64,000 bases of DNA from Mangrovimonas sp. ST2L15 (GTDB taxonomy: Bacteria; Bacteroidota; Bacteroidia; Flavobacteriales; Flavobacteriaceae): positions 124,001 to 188,000 of the forward strand of contig NZ_LBIQ01000035.1 in NCBI RefSeq assembly GCF_001280515.1, written 5' to 3'. A program made the position numbers and the translations under genes. Below are positions 8,847-17,201 of the stretch, in pieces. Under the pieces are notes generated by a model. It saw nothing but the letters and a program-made list of their open reading frames with translations. It was not told the DNA's origin and searched no databases. Each line of letters begins with the position of its first letter. Position 1 is the first letter of the stretch.

Positions 8847-9014
8847 GTGCTAAACTTTAATTTTCATTTGTAAATGTATCACTAAAAACCAAATTAGAAA
8901 AACCAAAAGCTAAAAAGCATGACTGTCTGTTCTCCTTTGAAGACAAAAGCAAAACTTTAATAAATGTGTTTATAATTATCCTACTAATTCTACGTTATAG
9001 AAGTTAGATTAAAT

Positions 9015-9022
9015 TATCTTTG
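9015..9022 (+). promoter_or_regulatory. -7 element TATCTTTG upstream of the TPR/barrel unit
   Basis: A perfect TAnnTTTG octamer. Transcription would begin around 9028, so the in-frame TTG 9020 and ATG 9023 inside or next to the element cannot be the start; ATG 9044 can. The -33 element is poor (TTA near 8994). Confidence 0.6.
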
Positions 9023-9043
9023 ATGGTGATAAAAACAAGTTAT

Positions 9044-12000
9044 ATGACGCGAAAAAGCATCCTTTTTTTCATTCTAACATTAAGTATTTCCCTACATATA
9101 TATTCACAACAAACAGCAGCATATACCAGTGACTTGGTAGATTTCCAAAAAGCATTGTCCTTGTACAACAATGATCAATATTTGGCTGCTCAATCATTGT
9201 TTAAAGAGGTTAAAAATCAAGCTTCTACAGATGTGGTGAAATCTGATTGCGCTTTTTACATAGCCAATTGTGCTGTGAGGTTAAATCAGCAGAATGCCGA
9301 TCAATTAATGGAACGATTTGTGGAGGAATACCCCACCAGTCCCAAGCGCAATACTGCTTATGTGGATGTGGCAGAATATTATTTCAATAATGCCAAATAT
9401 GCATATGCCAAGAAATGGTATGATAAGGTAGATGAGGGTTCTCTAGCTATTAATGAAAGGGAAAAATTCAATTTTAATAATGGGTATGTAGCATTTTCTA
9501 CAAAAAATTATAACGATGCCAAATCATACTTGAGTAAGGTAGAAAACTCTAAAAAATATGGTGCTCAAGCCAAATATTATATTGGCTATATGGCCTACCA
9601 GGGCGATGATTATCAACAAGCCAATCAATATTTTGAGCAGGTTGGAGATAATGAGAAATACAAAGAGAAGCTTTCTTACTATCAAGCCGATTTGAATTTC
9701 AAATTGGGGAAGTTTGAAGAAGCCATCAAATTAGCAAAGGAACAACTTCCAAAAAGCGATAGAAATGAAGTTTCAGAGCTTAATAAAATTATAGGTGAAA
9801 GTTATTTCAATTTAGAGCAGTATGATCAGGCACTCCCTTATCTAACCCAATACCAAGGTAAGCGTGGTAAATGGAGCAATACCGATTATTACCAATTGGG
9901 CTATGCTTACTATAAACAAAATGACTTTGAAAAAGCCATTTCTGAATTCAATAAAATCATTGGAGGTAACGACTTCGTTGCCCAGAATGCCTATTATCAT
10001 TTAGGGGAAAGTTATGTAGAGCAAGGTAAGAAGCAAGAGGCATTGAATGCTTTTAGAAACGCCTCTCAAATGGAATATGATGCTCAAATAAAGGAAGATG
10101 CCCTTTTAAATTATGCAAAAATCAGTTATGAGATAGGGAATCCGTATCAATCGGTTCCACAAGTTTTGGATGGCTATTTGAAATCCTACCCAGAATCGGC
10201 ACATCGGGAAGAAGTTGAAACTTTACTTATTGATTCTTATATCACTTCAAAGAATTATGAAGAGGCTTTATTGTTGTTGGAAGGAAGAAGAAGTTTTGAA
10301 AATAAAAAGGCTTACCAGAAGGTTGCCTTTTACAGAGGATTGGAGCTTTATAATGATGGGAATTATAAAGAGGCACAAGCCTTATTTGAAAAATCTGCCA
10401 AAGAGGCCATTGATGAAACTTTTACAGCAAGAGCTATCTTCTGGAAGGCAGAAACCGATTATCACTTATCCAATTTTGAAGAGGCTTTGATTGTATTAAA
10501 GCAATTCAAGAGTATGTCTTCGGGAATTTCAGTTCCAGAAAGCCAAAACATTGATTACAATTTGGGCTATACCTATTTTAAACAAAAAAATTATTCGCAA
10601 GCCTTATCTTTTTTCAATCAGTATATTCAAAGTAATCCTAGTGATGACATCAGGTTAAATGATGCCTATTTAAGGTTGGGTGATGCCTATTTTGTTTCTA
10701 GTGAATACAACAAAGCCATCGATGCGTATTCTGAAGCCATTGCTATGAACAATGTCGATCCAGGGTATGCTTTTTTCCAGAAGTCTATCAGTTATGGTTA
10801 TATGGGGAATGCTTCTAAAAAAATATCTGAAATGGAAACCTTTATTCAAAAGTATCCAGATTCCCCGCTTAGGGATGATGCCATGTACGAGTTGGGTAAT
10901 TCCTATGTGAAGGCTGGAGAAGATGTAAACGCAATAAAAATTTATGACCGCTTAAGAGTCGAGTATCAAATGAGTGCCTTTGTTCCTAAGGCGTTGCTGC
11001 GTCAAGGTTTGATTCATTACAATGCAGGGAAAAATGACTATGCCCTTGTGAAGTTTAAGGAAGTGGCAACTGATTATCCTGGTACACCAGAAGCAAATCA
11101 AGCTGTATCGACAGCCCGTTTGATCTATATCGATATGGGTAAAGTTGAGGACTATGCATCGTGGGTAAGAACCTTGGATTATGTGGATGTTACTGATGCC
11201 GATTTGGATAATGCGACTTATGAATCTGCCGAGAAAAAATACTTGGATAACAAAACAGATGACGCCATCCGTCAGTTCAATAAGTATCTTAATGAGTTTC
11301 CTCGCGGAATGAATGCTTTGTCGGCCCATTTCTATTTGGCGCAATTGTACACCAAAAAGGAATTAGGCGAAAACGCCTTACCACATTACCAATTTGTTCT
11401 GGAGGCAACACCTAGTGAGTTTACCGAGGAATCATTATCTAGGGTTTCCCAAATTTATTTGGAAAAAAAGAATTGGGTGGAGGCCATACCGGTATTAAAA
11501 AGACTTGAAAACGAATCGAGTTTCCCTCAGAATATTGTTTTTGCACAGTCAAACCTTATGAAGGCCAATTACCAGCTGAATAAGTATAACGAAGCGGTAA
11601 ACTATGCCGAAAAAGTATTGGCCCAAACCAGTATCGATAATAAAATAAAAAGCGATGCTCAAATCATCATAGCACGTTCGGCCATAAAGACTGGAAATGA
11701 GCAAAGAGCCAAGGCGGCTTATGCCGAAGTAGAAAAAACTGCCATAGGTGAGGCTGCTGCAGAAGCATTGTTTTATAATGCTTTCTTCAAAAATAAGGAA
11801 GGAGCCTATGAAGCTTCCAATGAGTCCATTCAAAAATTAGTTAAGGATTATTCAGGATATAAATATTACAGTGCCAAAGGTTTGGTTGTCATGGCCAAAA
11901 ACTTCAATGAATTGGGAGATGCTTTTCAAGCAACCTATATTCTCGAAAGTGTTATTGAAAATTTCAAGGATTTTGAAGACGTGGTAGAGGAAGCTCAAGC

Positions 12001-12070
12001 CGAACTTTCAAAAATCAAGAAAGAGCAAGCTAAAACAAATTCATCTATTCAACCAGAGGCAGGTAATTAA
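9044..12070 (+). CDS. Secreted large tetratricopeptide-repeat protein
   Basis: About 1008 residues. The N-terminus MTRKSILFFILTLSISLHIYS is a signal peptide followed by a likely cleavage site; there is no lipobox Cys. The rest is a nearly unbroken array of TPR-like helix pairs (recurring patterns such as YYQLGYAYYKQNDFEKAISEF and YFKQKNYSQALSFFNQYI). Such superhelical arrays bind other proteins, in the periplasm or at the outer membrane. The frame is open to 9020, but those starts fall in the promoter, so ATG 9044 is chosen. The next gene, an outer-membrane barrel, begins 24 bases after the stop, so the two are co-transcribed and probably act together. No specific family function is recognised. 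Confidence 0.85.
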   Translation: MTRKSILFFILTLSISLHIYSQQTAAYTSDLVDFQKALSLYNNDQYLAAQSLFKEVKNQASTDVVKSDCAFYIANCAVRLNQQNADQLMERFVEEYPTSPKRNTAYVDVAEYYFNNAKYAYAKKWYDKVDEGSLAINEREKFNFNNGYVAFSTKNYNDAKSYLSKVENSKKYGAQAKYYIGYMAYQGDDYQQANQYFEQVGDNEKYKEKLSYYQADLNFKLGKFEEAIKLAKEQLPKSDRNEVSELNKIIGESYFNLEQYDQALPYLTQYQGKRGKWSNTDYYQLGYAYYKQNDFEKAISEFNKIIGGNDFVAQNAYYHLGESYVEQGKKQEALNAFRNASQMEYDAQIKEDALLNYAKISYEIGNPYQSVPQVLDGYLKSYPESAHREEVETLLIDSYITSKNYEEALLLLEGRRSFENKKAYQKVAFYRGLELYNDGNYKEAQALFEKSAKEAIDETFTARAIFWKAETDYHLSNFEEALIVLKQFKSMSSGISVPESQNIDYNLGYTYFKQKNYSQALSFFNQYIQSNPSDDIRLNDAYLRLGDAYFVSSEYNKAIDAYSEAIAMNNVDPGYAFFQKSISYGYMGNASKKISEMETFIQKYPDSPLRDDAMYELGNSYVKAGEDVNAIKIYDRLRVEYQMSAFVPKALLRQGLIHYNAGKNDYALVKFKEVATDYPGTPEANQAVSTARLIYIDMGKVEDYASWVRTLDYVDVTDADLDNATYESAEKKYLDNKTDDAIRQFNKYLNEFPRGMNALSAHFYLAQLYTKKELGENALPHYQFVLEATPSEFTEESLSRVSQIYLEKKNWVEAIPVLKRLENESSFPQNIVFAQSNLMKANYQLNKYNEAVNYAEKVLAQTSIDNKIKSDAQIIIARSAIKTGNEQRAKAAYAEVEKTAIGEAAAEALFYNAFFKNKEGAYEASNESIQKLVKDYSGYKYYSAKGLVVMAKNFNELGDAFQATYILESVIENFKDFEDVVEEAQAELSKIKKEQAKTNSSIQPEAGN

Positions 12071-12094
12071 TTTCATCATTTTTAAAACGATTCT

Positions 12095-13828
12095 ATGCGC
12101 AAGCACATTTATATTTTATACATATTTTTATTTGTAACGGTAGGGAGCCTATGGGCTCAAGATAAAGACAATGATACTTTACAAACAGGGGTCATTAATG
12201 TTGTCAAACCATACACGCCATCTATTTCAGACGCTTTTAAGGTCAAGGAAACGCCTAATTTGGATGACGATGTCAATACAACCAAAAAGGATGTACAATA
12301 CAATATTTTATCAGTTCCAGTAGCTTCTACGTTTACACCAGCAAAGGGAAAAGCCGCTACTTTGGAAAAAACAACCCCTGCCAAATTGTTTGATAATTAT
12401 GCCACACTAGCAGGTGGAAGCTATACAACCCTTGTAGGTGATGTGTATTTAAATTATGCCTTAAGCAGGACAGATCATGTGGGTGCTTCTGTAAGCCATC
12501 ATTCATCCCAAACCGGTATTGACGAAGCCTTATTGGATCATTATTTTTATGATTCTAAAATTGATTTGAATTATTCGAGATATTTACGGGATTTAACTTG
12601 GAATGTAGATGCTGGATTTATCCATCAAGTTTATAATTGGTATGGATTGCCACAACCATTCTTCACACCACTATCTGAGCAAAGTTCTCTTGGCGTGAGT
12701 CACACATTTTATGGTGGGAATATAGGAGGAGATATAGGCTTTGAAGATGGATATATTAAAACCGCGAAGGTGTTGTTAAGGCATTTTGGAGATAATAACG
12801 GTTCTGGAGAAAATAGATTCAATGCCAAAGTTTCAGGAGATGTGACTATTGGTGAGGCAGCTATCACGGCAGATATTATGTTTGATTATGTAGGAGGTTC
12901 TTTTGATAGAAATTATTGGACTTCCGATGAAATTAAATATGGGAATTTCAATATCGGACTGGCGCCTTCTTACCGATTGATTCAAGATGATTTAACCCTT
13001 GATTTAGGGGTGAGCACCTATTATTTAAATGACTTTGAAAATGGCGGTAACAAGTTCTATATCTACCCGAATATTGAAGCTTCCTATCGTATTGTAAACG
13101 ACGTACTAATTGCTTATGGAGGAATTAAAGGAGGCTTGATCCAGAACTCTTATTATGATTTTGCCCAAGAGAACCCATTTATATCACCAACGTTGAATAT
13201 TATGCCGACCGATCAGCAGTATAATGCCTATGTAGGGTTACGAGGAAAGGTAAGCAATACCATGAGTTATACCATTTCTGGAGGCTATATGGCCGATAGA
13301 GGTAAAGCGTTATTCAAAAGCAATGAAGTTTTGGTCGTGGGCGCCGAGGAAGTTTACCAAAACGGAAATTCCTTTAATGTGGTTTATGACGATGTCAATA
13401 CGTTCAATATTGGAGGTGAGCTGAGCGTGGATTTAAATAGAAACATTACAGTGGGAGTGAAAGCCGATTACTTTATCTATGGTACAGATGATCAAACCGA
13501 GGCGTGGAACTTGCCTAATTTTAAAGGCTCATTGTTTGGGGATTTCCAAATAGACGAACATTGGTTTGCAGGTGCGAGCATGTTTTTTGTTGGAGAAAGA
13601 AAGGATGAGTTGGTATTTGCCAATTCCTTAGTGCCCATGGAGTCTTCGGTAGTTTCTTTGGATGGTTATTTTGATTTGAACCTGCATGCAGGTTACCACA
13701 TTAATGATCGTTGGTCGGTGTTTTTAAAAGGTAATAACCTAGCGAGTCAAAACTACCAAAGATGGATGAACTTTCCCGTTCAAGGCATTCAAGTTTTGGG
13801 AGGCGTGACCTATAAGTTTAATTTTTAA
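12095..13828 (+). CDS. TonB-receptor-like outer-membrane beta-barrel without a plug domain
   Basis: 577 residues. Signal peptide MRKHIYILYIFLFVTVGSLWA, then a short linker rich in charged and Thr residues (VINVVKPYTPSISDAFKVKE), then alternating amphipathic strands to the end. The C-terminus (FLKGNNLASQNYQRW ... GGVTYKFNF, ending in Phe) resembles the last strands of TonB-dependent receptors and has the outer-membrane Phe terminus. The ~130-residue plug domain of true TonB receptors is missing and the protein is much shorter than usual. It is coupled to the secreted TPR protein upstream and followed by a terminator. The function is not known; a TPR-partnered outer-membrane channel or assembly factor is an inference. 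Confidence 0.8.
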   Translation: MRKHIYILYIFLFVTVGSLWAQDKDNDTLQTGVINVVKPYTPSISDAFKVKETPNLDDDVNTTKKDVQYNILSVPVASTFTPAKGKAATLEKTTPAKLFDNYATLAGGSYTTLVGDVYLNYALSRTDHVGASVSHHSSQTGIDEALLDHYFYDSKIDLNYSRYLRDLTWNVDAGFIHQVYNWYGLPQPFFTPLSEQSSLGVSHTFYGGNIGGDIGFEDGYIKTAKVLLRHFGDNNGSGENRFNAKVSGDVTIGEAAITADIMFDYVGGSFDRNYWTSDEIKYGNFNIGLAPSYRLIQDDLTLDLGVSTYYLNDFENGGNKFYIYPNIEASYRIVNDVLIAYGGIKGGLIQNSYYDFAQENPFISPTLNIMPTDQQYNAYVGLRGKVSNTMSYTISGGYMADRGKALFKSNEVLVVGAEEVYQNGNSFNVVYDDVNTFNIGGELSVDLNRNITVGVKADYFIYGTDDQTEAWNLPNFKGSLFGDFQIDEHWFAGASMFFVGERKDELVFANSLVPMESSVVSLDGYFDLNLHAGYHINDRWSVFLKGNNLASQNYQRWMNFPVQGIQVLGGVTYKFNF

Positions 13829-13856
13829 AAGTCTTTAAAAAATATGATATTAATAT

Positions 13857-13882
13857 AAAAACCGCCTTATGGGCGGTTTTTT
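13857..13882 (+). terminator. Intrinsic terminator after the barrel gene
   Basis: Stem AAAACCGCC/GGCGGTTTT with a 5-base loop TTATG and a run of six T, 29 bases after the stop codon. Confidence 0.88.
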
Positions 13883-13941
13883 GTATGCTTTTAGAATTGT
13901 AAAGATTTGTTTAAAGAACTGGGCTAGGTCTTTTTACAGGA

Positions 13942-13953
13942 TACAATGTTGTA
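13942..13953. repeat. Palindrome TACAA-TG-TTGTA, left flank of small membrane gene
   Basis: Perfect inverted arms TACAA and TTGTA separated by TG, 9 bases beyond the stop codon of the minus-strand gene. A sister palindrome with the same arms lies at 14489-14502 on the other side. Both are followed by similar bases (AAAATGGC here, TGTGCC there). Confidence 0.6.
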
Positions 13954-13962
13954 AAATGGCTT

Positions 13963-14466
13963 TTATTCAATTGTTCCATTAAATGTTTTGGATTCACTAT
14001 AAACAGTGATTCCAAAAAGATTCCACTTTAATATTCCGTCGGCTATAAATTCAGCCTTTCCATTCGAGTTCAAGTTGCTTGTGTCAATCGAATTAAATTC
14101 CCACACATAACCGCTCACAAGTCCAGTCAAAAAACTGTTACTTTCAATTGGGATATATTGGTTTTGTTCAATCGAATATTTTAAAAGCATATTTATATCA
14201 AAAGTCCAATTTTCTTCCAATTTTACTTGTTTTATTGCTGCGTTGCCTTTTCTGTTGTAATCTTTAGCTATTGAAATTCGGTTTGAATTTTTCTCAGAAT
14301 TTGAAGCTGAAATTATTTGAACAATTCCAATTACCATTATGAAGATTGAGACAACTTTAAATTGTGGTTTAAATATTTTCCTTCCTTTTGCGATAAATCC
14401 AACAATCAGATAAAGAAAGTAAATAACAATTATTCCGTTTATTATTGACCAAATTAAATGTATCAT
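13963..14466 (-). CDS. Hypothetical small membrane protein
   Basis: 167 residues of unknown function. Two hydrophobic segments are visible near the N-terminus (about residues 2-24, IIVIYFLYLIVGF, and 37-54, FKVVSIFIMVIGIVQII). A predicted exported or cytosolic domain follows, with an aromatic-rich core (EENWTFDINMLLKYS, VWEFNSIDTSNLN). No family is recognised. It stands alone between two convergent/divergent units and is bracketed by TACAA/TTGTA palindromes, which hints at a transferable single-gene unit rather than a core gene. The open frame, membrane segments and good length support it being real. Confidence 0.6.
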   Translation of the reverse strand: MIHLIWSIINGIIVIYFLYLIVGFIAKGRKIFKPQFKVVSIFIMVIGIVQIISASNSEKNSNRISIAKDYNRKGNAAIKQVKLEENWTFDINMLLKYSIEQNQYIPIESNSFLTGLVSGYVWEFNSIDTSNLNSNGKAEFIADGILKWNLFGITVYSESKTFNGTIE

Positions 14467-14488
14467 AGTTTTCGTTTTTAAGCTTGTT

Positions 14489-14502
14489 TACAACGCTTTG
14501 TA
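14489..14502. repeat. Palindrome TACAA-CGCT-TTGTA, right flank of small membrane gene
   Basis: Inverted arms TACAA and TTGTA around CGCT, 22 bases upstream of the start codon of the minus-strand gene at 13963-14466. It has the same arms and similar trailing bases as the palindrome at 13942-13953. Confidence 0.6.
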
Positions 14503-14824
14503 TGTGCCAAATATACTCTTTTATCATAATTCCCCATGGGGTATTAAGCAATTTTAGACCCTTTACTCTGGGGGTGCTCGATTCTGGTTCATTATATGTG
14601 AAAACGGCTTTTTTAAAAAGCGCTCTCGAAGAACTCCCGGAGAACTCTCGAACAAAACATCCAAAAAGTAGGTGATGTTTTAAGTTGCTTATAATTAATG
14701 TTTTAGTTTGAATTTATTAAAGTGGTAGGTTTGCTGAAAGTAGGGAGCATTTAATTCCTTGGCCTTACCGAATTCCAATTCATTCATAATTTTTATTTTT
14801 ATGCTCCATAAAACTAACAACCCA
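14503..14824. other. Non-coding block with structured repeats
   Basis: No gene supported. It contains the palindrome CCCCATGGGG (14532-14541), the inverted repeat GCTTTTTTAAAAAGC (14607-14621), and a direct repeat CTCTCGAA at 14623-14630 and 14645-14652, with AGAACTC repeated between them around CCGG. Parts are visibly more GC-rich than the surroundings. A weak promoter-like TATTTTTA lies at 14794-14801 before the amidohydrolase. Possible degenerate mobile or intergenic repeat element. Confidence 0.45.
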
Positions 14825-16462
14825 ATGAAAAAAATCGCCCTTTTGTTTGTTCTTATTTTGGCACTATCCTGCCAAAATAAGGAAGAAGTAGATACCATAA
14901 TTTTCAATGCCCAAGTATATACGGTTAACCAAGATTTTGCCATTGCAGAGGCTTTTGCAATCAAGGATGGTAAGTTTGTTGATGTGGGAACCACCAAAAA
15001 GATAAACGAAACATACCAGTCGCAAAACACCATAGATCTTAAAGGGAAACCTGTTTTTCCTGGGTTATTTGATGCCCATTGCCATTTCTATGGTATGGGG
15101 ATGAATCAGCAAACCGTTGATCTGGTAGGAACACGAAATTTTGATGATGTCATGAAACGGGTTTTGGATTTCAATAACCAAACGCAACCGCGACAAATTG
15201 AAGCAAGAGGATGGGATGAAACCGACTGGGAAGATAAAACACTTCCAAGCAATATGCTTTTAAATAGATTATTTCCTGATATGCCAGTTATACTTAGGCG
15301 TGTTGATGGACATGCAGCTATTTGTAATCAAGCTGCTTTAGACCTGGGTAAGATCACGGTCAATACCAAAGTTGATGGTGGTGAGATTGAAGTGAAGGAT
15401 GGAAAGCTAACGGGAATTTTAATTGACAATGCGGTAAGTTTGGTTTTAGACCAATGGCCACGGCCAACCGAAAAGGAAATTTCAAAAGGTTTGTTGGATG
15501 CGCAAGCCATTTGTTCAAAATTTGGATTGACAACCGTGGATGACGCAGGTTTGGAACCAGCAATTATTGATATGATTGACCAAATGCAAAAGGAGGGAAG
15601 CCTTAAAACAAGAGTTTATGCCATGGTGTCTAATAGTCCAAAGAATTTGGATCTTTATTTAAACAAAGGCATTTATAAAACAGACCGTCTTAATGTACGT
15701 TCCTTTAAGGTTTATGCCGACGGAGCGCTTGGGTCTAGAGGTGCTTTGTTGAGGGCGCCTTATCAGGATAAAGACAATCATTTTGGGTTGTTATTAACTC
15801 CAGTTTCAGAATTAACTGAAATTGCCGGTCGATTAGCCAAATCTGATTTCCAGATGAATACCCATGCCATTGGGGATTCTGCCAATCACTTACTTTTAAA
15901 TACCTATGAGAAGGCCCTGGAGGGACAAAATGATAGACGTTGGAGAATGGAGCATGCCCAAGTAATAGCCCCAGATGATTTTTCTAAATTCAATAACATT
16001 TTGCCCTCTGTCCAGCCTACGCATGCAACAAGTGATATGTATTGGGCAGAGGAACGGTTGGGTGAGGAGCGAATTAAAGGGGCTTATGCTTACAAAGAAC
16101 TTTTGGATGCTTATGGCAAGATAGCCTTAGGGACCGATTTTCCTGTTGAGCAAGTGAACCCCTTCTTAACATTTTATGCTGCTGTTGGACGCCAAGATTT
16201 AAAAGGTTTTCCAGAAGGAGGATTTCAAATGGAAAACCACTTGAGTCGAGAGGAGACACTTAAAGGGATGACCATTTGGGCAGCTTATTCAAACTTTGAA
16301 GAAAACGAAAAAGGAAGTATTGAAATAGGGAAATTGGCCGACTTTGTCATTCTTGATCAAGATTTGATGACTGAAGAAGTTGCGAAGATTCCGCAGACTA
16401 AGGTTTTACAGACTGTTATTGGTGGTGAGGTAGTTTACGAAAGTGAAAGTTTGGCTAAATAG
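14825..16462 (+). CDS. Amidohydrolase-family lipoprotein (YtcJ-like, amidohydrolase_3)
   Basis: About 545 residues. The start at ATG 14825 gives a lipoprotein signal MKKIALLFVLILALSC with the lipidated Cys at 16; the longer frame from 14759 lacks such logic. Metal-binding motifs of the amidohydrolase superfamily are visible: DAHCHF (His 85 and 87), FKVYADGALGSRG (candidate for the bridging Lys), NTHAIGD, MEHAQ and LGTDFPVE. These zinc-type enzymes hydrolyse amide-like bonds; the YtcJ subgroup has few known substrates. It is anchored in the envelope on the periplasmic side. The 3' end overlaps the convergent methyltransferase by 28 bases. Confidence 0.87.
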   Translation: MKKIALLFVLILALSCQNKEEVDTIIFNAQVYTVNQDFAIAEAFAIKDGKFVDVGTTKKINETYQSQNTIDLKGKPVFPGLFDAHCHFYGMGMNQQTVDLVGTRNFDDVMKRVLDFNNQTQPRQIEARGWDETDWEDKTLPSNMLLNRLFPDMPVILRRVDGHAAICNQAALDLGKITVNTKVDGGEIEVKDGKLTGILIDNAVSLVLDQWPRPTEKEISKGLLDAQAICSKFGLTTVDDAGLEPAIIDMIDQMQKEGSLKTRVYAMVSNSPKNLDLYLNKGIYKTDRLNVRSFKVYADGALGSRGALLRAPYQDKDNHFGLLLTPVSELTEIAGRLAKSDFQMNTHAIGDSANHLLLNTYEKALEGQNDRRWRMEHAQVIAPDDFSKFNNILPSVQPTHATSDMYWAEERLGEERIKGAYAYKELLDAYGKIALGTDFPVEQVNPFLTFYAAVGRQDLKGFPEGGFQMENHLSREETLKGMTIWAAYSNFEENEKGSIEIGKLADFVILDQDLMTEEVAKIPQTKVLQTVIGGEVVYESESLAK

Positions 16463-17136
16463 TCATAATGGTCACCTTCAGCTACCAATTCACATGTTAA
16501 ACCTAGAGCAGTACACGCCGTATAAAGTGTATTGAAATCCAGATACAACCAGGTCATGGGAATTTCTTCCTGTCCTTTGTAGCTCAAGAAATAATCCAAT
16601 TCACCGTAGTAGTTGGCGTGCGTGTCTATCCACAGACCACCATCTTCGTCTTCATACATATATTGAATGTCTGATGAGTCAATAAGGATTTGTCCATTGG
16701 GTTTTAATAGGCTTTTTAAATGTTTCAAGTAAGTGGCCACTTGTGAAAGTTCCTTAAAAATTCCGGTTCCGTTCATGAGCAATAAGATGGTGTCATAGGT
16801 TCCGGTTTCAGCCAATATATCTAATTTCTCAACTGAGATGACACCTCGGGCCTTGGCAACCTTGACAGCTCCTGGAGAAATGTCAATGGCTTTGACCTGA
16901 ATTCCCTTTTTTTGAAGGTAAAGACTATGGCTACCTGCTCCACAACCCACATCTAAAACAGTCCCTTTAGATAGTTTCAAGGCCTTTTGCTCTAAAGCAG
17001 GCATGTCTTTAAAGCTTCTGAACAAATAGGGAAGTGGGAGTTCATCTTCGTCAGAAATGTTAGTCCAAGTAATCAAATCTTCTGTATAATTTCCGTTTTG
17101 AAAATCTAAAAGGGCTAGTCCAAAAATATCTTTCAT
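16435..17136 (-). CDS. Class I SAM-dependent methyltransferase
   Basis: 233 residues. Motif I is TVLDVGCGAGSHSLYL (from about residue 59), followed by VKAIDISPGAVKVAKARG (acidic residue binding the ribose) and YDTILLLMNG as the post-II strand. These define a Rossmann-type methyltransferase of the methyltransf_25/11 kind. The C-terminal region has an aspartate- and tyrosine-rich insert (YMYEDEDGGLWIDTHANYYG) that may bind substrate. The acceptor molecule is unknown. It is divergent from the YkgJ gene and overlaps the amidohydrolase gene tail-to-tail. Confidence 0.83.
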   Translation of the reverse strand: MKDIFGLALLDFQNGNYTEDLITWTNISDEDELPLPYLFRSFKDMPALEQKALKLSKGTVLDVGCGAGSHSLYLQKKGIQVKAIDISPGAVKVAKARGVISVEKLDILAETGTYDTILLLMNGTGIFKELSQVATYLKHLKSLLKPNGQILIDSSDIQYMYEDEDGGLWIDTHANYYGELDYFLSYKGQEEIPMTWLYLDFNTLYTACTALGLTCELVAEGDHYDYLAKLSLS

Positions 17137-17162
17137 GGTTATTAAAGAATCAGGTTTTTAGG

Positions 17163-17197
17163 CCTTGTCAAGGTTGTATATTAAAACACTATTTTTG
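17163..17197 (+). promoter_or_regulatory. Promoter of the ykgJ-like four-gene unit, with palindrome
   Basis: -33 TTG at 17165-17167, 22-base spacer, perfect -7 TATTTTTG at 17190-17197. The -33 lies inside the palindrome CCTTG-T-CAAGG (17163-17173), a possible operator. The start codon ATG 17202 is only 4 bases after the -7 element, so the mRNA would be leaderless or nearly so. Confidence 0.6.
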
Positions 17198-17201
17198 TGT
17201 T

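Noticed and set aside
9020-9025. In-frame TTG 9020 and ATG 9023 as starts of the TPR protein
   Set aside because: They lie in or against the TATCTTTG element at 9015-9022. ATG 9044 gives a clean signal peptide.
10952-11344. Antisense frame of 130 codons inside the TPR gene
   Set aside because: Lies wholly opposite a strong coding region and shows no family or signal features; a shadow of the real gene.
14369-14675. Short frames on both strands in the block after the small membrane gene
   Set aside because: They run through palindromes and repeats, overlap each other, and have no recognisable protein features. Reported as a non-coding structured block.
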